From the NCBI GenBank assembly GCA_951394405.1, contig OX596340.1, forward strand, positions 496,001 to 560,000: a stretch of DNA of 64,000 bases. The letters run 5' to 3'. The translations under genes were made by a program, and so were the position numbers. The notes beneath the pieces are model-generated. The model ran no database searches and had not been told where the DNA came from. It was given only the letters and a program-made list of their open reading frames with translations. How positions within the stretch are numbered: position 1 is the first letter of the stretch; the number at the start of each line of letters is the position of its first letter. This stretch comes from Coprinellus micaceus (lineage: Eukaryota; Basidiomycota; Agaricomycetes; Agaricales; Psathyrellaceae). Positions 55,753 through 64,000 of this stretch are shown one piece after another.

Positions 55753-58337
55753 CTACCAATTCATACTACTCTCCCTCAACACCGGCGCACTCACCATCCC
55801 CGGTCCCACATGCCTACTCCTCATCTGCGCTTGCTGCTGCTGCTGCTGCTGACTCTGCTGCCCAAACCCAAACGCCCCCGTCAACTCTCCCTCCCTCCCC
55901 CCACTGCTCATCTGCACCGGGTGCACCGGCTGCTCCCCGAAACCCCTCAACGAATCCTCCGCATAATAGAAACTCCTCCGCCTCTGCCCCCCAATGCTAT
56001 CCTGGTCAAACTCGCGGCCCTCGGGTCGGTAGCCGGCAAAGTCCGCCTCGTTGGGCGGGTCGGAGAGACGCCGGTGCGCGAGCTCGCGTTTGCGCTTGAG
56101 GGAACGGTACACGAGGAAGACGAGCACGAAGACCGCGATCGCTCCCAGGGCCGAAACCACCCCAATAATCGCGTCCTGCCTGCTCTTATTCGTCCCCGTC
56201 GCGCCCACCGCCGTGCTATCGCTGTTCCCGCCGCTCCCACTCCCGCCGGAGCTGGGGGAGTTGGGGTCGACGACGGAGGTGACGGAGAAGGCGGAGTTGA
56301 CGTTGGAGGCGAGGGCGAGGGCGACGGTGTCGGTGACGCCGGTGTAGAAGCGCGAGCTTTTGGCGCGGATTTGGGAGGCGAGGTCTTCGACGAGGTCCGA
56401 GGGGATGTAGGCGAGGTAGATCGTACCGAGCTGGGCGGCGTCGGCGGGGGAGTTGTAGGAGGCGGGGATGTGTACTTGGAGAGCGTAGGTCTTGACTTCG
56501 TCGGCTGCACGCGGGGGGTTAGTATCGGAAATATGGGGGAGGGAATGGGAGGACGCACTGGGAATCTGCAACGCGTTCACAATCAAAACCTTTGCATACG
56601 CAAAGATCTGACTACTGCTAATCTCGTTGTTCACCACGAATCCCCAGTTCAACTTTGCACTGAACAGGATACTAATCAGACTGTACCCTCCCTCCTGCTT
56701 AATCTCCACCAAATCGAGCTGCTCCTTGGGGTAAATCTTATTCGGGATGCCAAGGGGGAGCGCAGCGACCGTCAACGCCGTCGTCTCCGTCGCAGCCGCG
56801 CTCTCCACCGTCGTCGTCGCCGCATCAGGGTCCGTCATCGTCCCATCGCTCGCCGTCGTCGCCACGCTCTCATACGCGAGCGTCGTCTCCGTCAAGATGA
56901 ACGACAGCTCCGGGTCGACCTCGATCGTCGTCGCCGGGCCGTCCGTCGTCGTCGTCGTCGCGGTGGTGGTGGACTCGGACCCCGGGGTGCTGATGGTGCT
57001 CGTGCCGTTGGTCGGGAAGCTGATAACGTCGGAGGTGGTATCGGACTCGGGCGGCTGGCTGATGATCGTCGTCGTGCCGTTGTTCCCAGGCGGCGGGGTA
57101 GTCACAGGCGGGTCGGTGATGATCGTCGTCGTGCCATTGTTCGTCGGCGGCGGGGTCGTCACCGGGGGCTCGGTCACAGGCGGGTCCGTGATGATCGTCG
57201 TCGTCCCGTTGTTACTTGTGGGCGGCGGGGTGGTGACGGGATCCTCGGTGGTGGTGGGCGGAGTGGTGACGGGGCCATCGGTGGTGGTGGGCGGGGTGGT
57301 GACAGGGTCCTCGGTGGTGGTGGGGGTCGTCGTCGTCGGAGGGAAGAGCGACGTGAGGATGTCCGAGAGCTTGGTCGTTGTGGGGGAGGTGGTCGGCTCA
57401 ACACTCGATCCGGGGTCGGTGGTTACGGGGTCGGTAGTTGTGGGGGTGGTAGTCGCGGGATCGGAAGTCACAGGATCCGTCGGCTTATCGGGGTCCGCGC
57501 TCGTCGTCCCCGTTCCCGTCCCCGTCTCCGTCGTGGTTGTAGTAGTATCAGTGGGCGTGGGGTCGGGGAACAAGACCGAGGTGACCTGGCTGATAATAGA
57601 CGAAAGCGGGTCCTGCGGGGTGGTGGTGGTCGTCGCTGTGTCGGTGGGCAGAGGGAGCGTCGGCGCATCCGTGGGCATGGTAAGGGTCGCCGTATCGGTG
57701 GGCAGGGGATCCGTCACCGGGTCTTCCGTGGGGCTAGAAGTTGGGGTGGTGGTGGTGGCTGTTTCTGTGGCGGAGGGGTCGAGAATGGACGTGGGAGGAA
57801 GAAGGGACGTCGTGTCTGTGTTAGAAGACGTAACAGAGCTCGAACTGGAGTCGCTCGTGGTGGTGGTGGTGGTGGTGGTGCTAGCATCCGATGTGGTGCT
57901 CGTCGTCGTGGAAGACGAGGTGGAGGAGGACGAGTCGGATGTAGACGTCGATGTGGAAGTTGACGAGTCGGACGTGGTTGTTGACGTAGAAGAGTCGGTG
58001 GTCGTCGTCGTCGTGCTCGAGCTATCTCCCCCAGGTGCCGGGGTCTCATCGCCGCCGCCTCCAGTAACGTCTACAATTCGCATCAGCACCCAATCCCTCG
58101 CCGTCGTCGCGCGCACTCACCATCAACAACGTCGCCTACAGCGTCCACCGTGTTCTTCACCGCCTCGACGAGGGGGCCGACGCCGAGCTGCCTTCTCCCA
58201 AGCGCGCCATTGCCGTTGGGCGCCAGAGAGAGCGAGCGGCGTGCATGGGAATGCTCAAAGCTCGAATGGCTGGCGGCGGCGGCGGAGAGGAGGAGGAGGG
58301 AGAGTATGGACTTTAAATAAATATTCCCAATGCGCAT
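55753..58337 (-). CDS. Ser/Thr-rich single-pass membrane protein, Wsc/Mid2-like architecture
   Basis: Exons 58337-58121, 58070-56559, 56504-55753 give 826 residues. Start MRIGNIYLKSILSLLLLS is a signal peptide. Residues about 80-440 are almost entirely Ser/Thr/Pro/Asp/Val and contain near-tandem units (TTEDPVTTPPTT, NNGTTTIITDPPVT), so a mucin-like O-mannosylated stalk is expected. A folded ectodomain of about 200 residues follows (from NKIYPKEQLDLVEIKQ to VVDPNSPSS), then a transmembrane helix (IIGVVSALGAIAVFVLVFLVY), a basic stop-transfer RSLKRKR and a cytoplasmic tail with polyQ. Architecture matches cell-wall stress sensors (Wsc/Mid2) or mucin-like receptors, but no WSC domain is seen, so function is inferred. 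The 54-nt intron 56505-56558 is a multiple of three and stop-free. Confidence 0.78.
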
Positions 58338-59019
58338 CCTCTTCTACTACTTGGGTGTCCGAGTGGGGAGGGTATCTTGGGTGTTGTGGTTTTGGTGTAT
58401 TGGAAAGGAGCGTGGGCGTGCTCTTTGGTGGAGAGCTACGAGGTGGAGGGGGAAGGGAGGAGAGAGCGCCCCAGATGCGCTGTGGAGTGGAAGGGAGGAA
58501 GGAGAAGAGGGTCGATGGGAAGAAGAAGAGCAGGTGATGAGAAAGAGAAGAAGGCATCTCGCAGTCCAGCCCATCACCATCATTACAACAACGCCGGCCC
58601 TTCCGCTAATTCATCCGTTTTATTTCCGGGTCTTCTCCTGCCTCTCTGCGCCCCTCGGTCCAACCATGGGATAGGCTCATGTACACTGTCAAATAAACGC
58701 CCAACGCTCCACCCTTCCCCGTTAGTTGTCGAGGAGAGGAGCGGTGGAGCGGGGAGGGCGACCGTCTCCCATCAGCCAAGGTCACACGCGCGCACACTCA
58801 ATTCTGATTGCATCGCATGGATCCCTGCGCCGGGCAATCACACAAGATCAAGGAAAAGTTTGTAGACACGGATAGGACGGATTGTAGGCACGGTTAGGTC
58901 GGATGCATGGCATAGAATGGCATGGCTCCGCTTGGCGCTCACAATGTGGCTTGGATGCAAGGGTAATAGGTACAGGCGCATAGGTAGCTACCAGGAAAAA
59001 AAGAGGGTAGAAGACACGT
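58338..59019. other. intergenic, membrane-protein promoter and RPL25 3' region
   Basis: About 680 bases. No gene or repeat recognised. Confidence 0.4.
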
Positions 59020-59589
59020 TTAGATGAAGCCAATCTACAAACATTCCATAAGTTTTAGGTAACAATTACGGACAGGATGGAAACGCACCTTGTTGGCGAC
59101 ATCGAGGGCGTCGTGGTCGGCGGTGAGACGGACGTAGGCCTTCTTCTTTCCGTCGGGGCTGTCGAGATCGTCTTAGCCCGAGTAAAATTACATAGTAAAG
59201 CAGACAACTCACCGAATGAGAGTGTTCACCTTCGCAGCCTGAACATCATACAACTTCTTCACCGCATCCTTAATCTGCCTCTTGTTCGCCTTGATATCCA
59301 CCACGAACACCAGCGTATTATGCTCCTCGATCTTCTTCATCGCGCTCTCCGTGTTCAGCGGGCTCACGATCACCCTGAACTGGTCGAGGCGGGGCGCATG
59401 CGGGATGCTCTTCCTCGGGTACTTGGGGCTGCGGGCCAGACGCAGGGTCTTGGGCCGGTGGAACGAGACGCTCGTGCGCGTCTTGCGGGCAGAATGCGAC
59501 TTGGCGCCTTGCAGGGCGGCCTTCTTGGCCGATTTGGCCTTGGAGTCTTTTTGGGAGGCGGAGGCCTTGCCGGTCTTTGTGGGGGCCAT
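59020..59589 (-). CDS. RPL25: 60S ribosomal protein uL23 (L25/L23a)
   Basis: Exons 59589-59213, 59158-59089, 59034-59020 give 153 residues. uL23 binds 25S rRNA at the polypeptide exit tunnel and is a docking site for signal recognition particle. The basic N-terminal extension ([17 protein letters not shown]) precedes the conserved core ([53 protein letters not shown]). The last exon encodes only IGFI and the stop. Such a tiny terminal exon is easily missed, but the IGFI ending is typical of the family and confirms the join. Single copy here. Confidence 0.96.
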
Positions 59590-60673
59590 GTCTACGTCGA
59601 AGTGTTAGTAGGGAGTAGGGGGAGAAGACGCCGAATCGTGCAGGGACATCCAAGAGTCCTCCATGCGCATCCACCTTTCATACCCCCTCCCGACCCTCCA
59701 TTCCCCTCCCATCCAACGCATATACCCGCCCAGACCCTCTATATGCAGCGATTCGGCGTAGGGACGTTGCTCACCTTGACGAGTGCCGACGATGTGGACG
59801 GTTTTTGGGGCTTCGAAACGCTGCGTTCGATGTCGAGCGAGAGATTGATGGGAGTAACCCTAACCCTCGGTGAAGGGAATTTGATGGCGGCTGGGTGCGG
59901 CGCCGGAGTCCTATTTTTGGGTGGAAGCCCCGGTGCATCCATAGCCTTGGGCGCTTCGCAGGAGGAGAAGCCCTGATACCCATCGCATAGCAGCCTCTTC
60001 GCCGCTTGACACCACCGCCTCGTCGTTCCCTTCCATTCATACACCAAGTTGGACCAAGTTCCCCTTCCACAGCCTACCTCAACTTGAAGGCCTGAATCGT
60101 ATGGTAAATGATCAACAACAGAAGAAGACCACAACGGCACCGCCTGGAACCCTTCTTCTCGTGATGCAGGGCCTTCACGTACATGTTGCCTTGTCTGATT
60201 TCGTACAACTTTTTCGTGATTCGACTTGCATGATATCGCAGCTACGGACAGCCGGGCGCCAGTCGTGATGATCCCTCTTGATTCCTGTGATTCGAGGCAC
60301 CCAAATGGAGTCCAAGGATTGAATGGGTGAATGGGTGAGTGATAGATAGATACGCGCAGTGTCGGACACACCGCTCGCATCTTTCCTTTCCCCCCTCCTC
60401 CCATCTTTGAGGCCTGGCAGCGTGCCGGGCGTCGTTCTCCTCAGCGAGGCTAGCTGAACGAGTTCGTTGAAGGAGGCTAGGGGTCCAGGTACGCATACCT
60501 TCCTTCGCTTGTTACGCTGAGCACCGTATTCAGCTACTTAATACAAGTCTAACCAGGGTCCCAATTCAATCCAGATATCAAGCATAGCTTCAAGCTATAC
60601 ATAACCACTCCCCCGAAACCCATCGATCCCTGAACGTCGGCCACGTATCGATAGCGCACGAAGGAAGGAAGGG
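59590..60673. other. intergenic, divergent promoters of RPL25 and the proline-rich gene
   Basis: About 1.1 kb, with a C/T-rich segment close to RPL25. Open frames here are short, overlapping and without domains. Confidence 0.4.
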
Positions 60674-63600
60674 ATGCCTCCCCCGACGTCCCTATCGGCC
60701 CTCTCGACGACGAAGCTGAAGAAATACTTTTCGTTCGTGCATAGCTCGGAGGCGTCGTATGTGCGTCTGCTTTCCCTTTCTTCGTTTTGTAGACCTTTAC
60801 TGACTTGTATTGCGTTCTTCCACCCCCTAATCTGCCTTCCACTACTGGCGCTTCGGTACACACCCACACCAAACCCCCCTCCCCTCTCACCCCCTCACCC
60901 CAGGCCTCCACATCCACCCCAAACCCAGACTCCAACATCTCCCTCGTCGGGCCCCGCCCCACCACACCCCCCGGCAAAGGCAAACCCTCCACCGTAACCG
61001 TCATAACCCTCTCCTCCCTCTCCCGGCACACCTCCCGCGAACTCGCATCCCTCCCGCTCAACCCCCCCACATCCCTCTCCCGCCCGGCATCCCGAGAACA
61101 CTTGCGTTCGTCCTCTTCTTCGCATACGCATACGCATCATGGAGGACAGGTGGTGACGGCGGCGAACCTCCCGTTCTTCCGCAGACGCCCAAGTACACGG
61201 ACGCCGCAGCCGAAGGGGGCGCCGGGGGGCCCGAGGACGAGTATGAGCGCTGCGAGGAGCAGTGTGGGGAGTGCGAAGAGGAGGAGCTCGAGTAGGCCCG
61301 GGAGTGCGGGTGCGGGGACTAGACCTGGAAGTGGCGGGAGACCTGGGTCGTCGAGTGGGGGCGAAAATGGAGGAACGAGCAGGCCGGGGAGTCGGCAAGG
61401 TACGGTCAGCATTGGGAATGGGAACGCGATGGGTGGAGCTGCACCCTCAGCATTCAAGAAATTCGAAGGCCGAACCGATCCATCCGGAGAAGCCAAACCG
61501 CGTCCCCTACCCCCTCGGGGCGGACAAGCGCCTCCATCCCAAGCGCCCGAACGAGACCCCCGCCCCTCCATCGACGCCTCCTCCGAAGACAGCCACTATC
61601 AAATGCACCAACACCACCGGCAGGGATCCGAGCCTCAATTCAACGCTCCCCTTTTCCAACCGGATTCTCCGCTCCCTCACGTTCTGACGCATTCTCCCCC
61701 CTCTCATGTTCATTCTCAAGGGACGGATGCTCTTCATCCAAGTGAAGATCAAGATCAAGAACAGGACCAAGCCTCCTTAGCCGAGTCCCTCGGACTAGAA
61801 TACGAAGACCCCCTCCCCGCCTCGCCCTCCCAACTCGACGTCCCATCTTGGGACAAAGGCAAAGCGCGGGACCTCTCCCCACCTTCACCACTTGCCCCCA
61901 GCCCTGCCCCATCGTCGGAGGCGTCCCCGGTGGTGCAGCATTTGGAACGCCACCAGAGGAAGGCATCGATCCCGATTGCCGCGCCTCAGTTGCCTGTCGT
62001 CTTTGCGGAGATGGATGGCTTTGGCTTGGATCTGCCTGTATATGTCGCTGCTCCGCCTCCTACTCAACATCCAACCCCTGCCCAAGCACATAATACACCC
62101 ACTCATCAGCCCCCTACGCAGGTGCAACAAGTGCAGCCGACGCAGAAGAGGCCCCCGCGTCCCCTCCCTCGGCCGTTACCCTCACCTCCCGGCATGTCCT
62201 CATCCTTCTCTTCACAACCTCCAACGCCTCTGGCATCTGCGTCCTTCCCCTCCAGCGGTGCTCCCACCCCAACACAGAACACATTCTCGCCTCCTCCTCA
62301 ACCTCCCGTTCAACCTCAACCTCAGCCTCCGTCGCACCCTCTTCCTCAGCCCCAACCTCAAACAACCGGGGGCGGGAAGGTGGGTGAAACTCCAACAAAC
62401 GCCACCATACCCACAACGACAGCGACAGCAGCAGCTACGTCGCCGACCTCGCCGTCCTCGGCGCTCACTTCACGTCCAACATTGCGCAGGAAACGAAAGC
62501 ACCCCCTACCGCCGACACCAGCGAGTCCGCCGGTGGCGAGTGGGTGGCCGCAGGGGCAGGGGCACGGTCAGAGCGCCAGTCCGACGAAGATCGAGGGCGG
62601 GAAGGGGGAGGAGGTATCCCAACCTTCTCTCCCTCCCACCCAATCAGAAGCCCACGTATCCACACAGGGGAACACACAGACGCCGATACCACCACCTCCG
62701 CCATCCCACACCCTCCACATCCCTCCGCCTCCTTCCTCCCCACCTCCATCTCCCCACATCGCTCCTCTCCTTCCTTCCGTGCCCCCTCCTCCCCCTGCGT
62801 CGTCCACTCAAGCATCACCACCAACCTCCACCACCACCCAGCCTTCCAACGCCCCCGCTCCCTCGACGCTCTCGACCACCCAAGCCCCTATGTCCTCCCA
62901 CCGCCTCCTTGTCCACCAACACGCTCAACTCCAGCGCCAAAAGCAGCGTGAACAACTCCACCGCCTCCTCCTTCAAGAAAGCACCGGGCCGTTAGGCTTG
63001 GCGTCTGGCTGGACGCCCAGGGCGCGGACGGTGAGCGCGGGCGCTGCGAAGTTGTTGTCTAGTGCGAAGGCGGTGAAGGGGGAAGCGACCGGAAAAGGAG
63101 AGGGGAAGACGAAGCAGGAGTCGTTGGAGGAGAAGAAGTTGATGATTGGAGAACCGAAGAGGTTGAGGAAGGCTTCTTTGCCTACGACGAGCTCGTCAGC
63201 AGCGACGGTTCCTCCGAGGGCATCGAAGATGGCTCAGTCTGTTTCTGCTTCTGCGTCTATCCCCGCTCCCACATCGACGTCTCGCTCGAGGTCCGATTCA
63301 GCACGTACGTGCAGCCCTCCAGCGCCAACCCCACCACCGAAAGACCGGGGTCCCTTGGCATCCGTGTCTACCTCATCTACCCCCTCACCTATCGCCAGTC
63401 CGCCATCGCCTGCTACCACAATCGCGTCCTCGGTTTCAAGCAGAACGACGACAACGACGACTGGGAGTACTCCTTCGAAACAAAGGACGACGGTAACACC
63501 CGTATCCCCCGCCCCGCGGTCTCCACGCCGGTTCATCCCTCCGCCTCCTCGTCCGCCGCCGAGACACCAGCCGTTGCCGCCACCTCCCCCTGGGTTCGAG

Positions 63601-64000
63601 GTAGTGGGCACACCCATGACAGCAGGGCCTCCCCCGCCTGGTTCTGGTTTGTCTACCCCCAAGGTTCCGCCCCCTCCTCCGGCTCCTCCAATACAACCCC
63701 TACCCGCAGCGCAGACCCAAGTATCCCAGCCCTCGTCAACACCAACTTCGGCGCACACTTCAAGGCTCCTACCCCAAGCCACCCAATCACTCCCATCCAC
63801 ACCCTCCGCCACTGGTTCTACAGCAAGGTCGGCGACCACCCCAAGCCGATTCGCCCACCTCCAATCTCTATCCAACGCCCCTCGCGCCAACACCATGAGC
63901 ACAAACGCAGTCGGGAGGGTGATGTCCGTCCAGCCTCCTCCCCCATCGAGGTCTATGACTCAACCGCCTGGGGGGCTTTTGCGCTCGGTTACGAGTGTGG
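60674..64000 (+). CDS. large Pro/Ser/Thr-rich protein, 3' end beyond right edge
   Basis: Exon 1 60674-60760, intron 60761-60903 (GTGCGT donor), exon 2 60904 to the window edge, open for more than 3 kb without a stop. At least 1060 residues. It starts MPPPTSLSALSTTKLKKYF. The rest is intrinsically disordered: Ser/Arg-rich (SRPGSAGAGTRPGSGGRPGS), then proline and Gln/Pro-rich tracts, PPPPPAPP-type polyproline, a short Gln/Arg/Leu helix (HAQLQRQKQREQLHRLL) and Thr runs. The many SH3-ligand-like polyproline segments suggest a scaffold or cytoskeletal/regulatory role, but no domain is visible. Function unknown. The single long frame over skewed sequence and consistent composition support it over the shorter frames in other phases. 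Confidence 0.7.

Noticed and set aside
55810..57963. Second long plus-strand frame (Arg/Gly-rich) over the same gene
   Set aside because: Composition follows the complementary repeats; no domain and incompatible with the supported minus-strand gene.
56747..58537. Long plus-strand open frame rich in valine and glycine
   Set aside because: Antisense shadow of the Thr/Pro/Asp codons of the membrane-protein gene. It has no domain, and the minus frame has signal peptide, membrane helix and spliced structure.
59850..59870. TAACCCTAACCCT, telomere-like
   Set aside because: Only two units and embedded between ordinary genes, so not a telomere or clear interstitial array.
61892..62995. Plus-strand Arg/Pro frame within the proline-rich gene
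   Set aside because: Alternative frame of the skewed sequence. The frame from 60904 is longer and open to the window edge.
1..64000. CRISPR arrays, operons, ribosome-binding sites
   Set aside because: The window is eukaryotic: spliceosomal introns throughout, a tRNA with a canonical nuclear intron, and no spaced direct repeats.

Overview
The window is nuclear DNA of a filamentous basidiomycete, most likely an Agaricomycete. Genes are split by many short introns (mostly 48-80 bases, GT..AG with CTRAY-like branch points). The gene content includes FunK1-type fungal kinases, NACHT-ankyrin proteins, a CBM1-like module and intron-rich housekeeping genes. Exon joins quoted below were worked out by hand from splice signals, reading frame and comparison of paralogues inside the window. 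Every joined coding sequence closes to a multiple of three except the two that run off the window edges.

Layout: 1-1723 is the 5' part of an NLR-like NACHT gene (NLR-1, minus strand, cut by the left edge). 3.0-5.3 kb holds ferric reductase 1, 5.8-7.0 kb a secreted cysteine-rich repeat protein with a CBM1-like module, 7.8-10.1 kb a short-chain dehydrogenase and 11.4-15.6 kb the large NAD-specific glutamate dehydrogenase. 16.3-19.3 kb is the first FunK1 gene (copy a), followed by a chimeric pseudogene that joins a FunK1 tail to a NACHT fragment. 20.4-22.7 kb is ferric reductase 2 in inverted orientation. 24.6-28.4 kb is the intact NACHT-ankyrin gene NLR-3. 28.8-32.0 kb is a Cep57-domain spindle-pole protein. 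34.1-43.7 kb is a head-to-tail array of three FunK1 genes (b, c, d). 44.0-47.6 kb is the ribosome-biogenesis GTPase BMS1. 47.8-51.9 kb is NLR-2, whose 3' end is broken by a 397-bp inverted-repeat element. A split tRNA-Arg gene, a small unknown gene, a Ser/Thr-rich membrane protein, ribosomal protein uL23 and a large proline-rich gene running off the right edge complete the window.

Two kinds of DNA are interleaved. Housekeeping genes (GDH2, BMS1, RPL25, Cep57-like, tRNA) are single copy. Two accessory families are multi-copy and decaying or diversifying: NACHT/STAND proteins (three genes plus a fragment) and FunK1 kinases (four genes plus a fragment). Features suggesting a rapidly evolving, possibly nonself-recognition or signalling island are: a shared 25-nt micro-exon that carries the P-loop of every NLR gene, a common N-terminal glycine/VGRD motif, mosaic FunK1 copies, an E-box at fixed spacing upstream of every FunK1 gene, and one locus that fuses pieces of both families. 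The island interpretation is inference; the individual sequence facts are direct readings.
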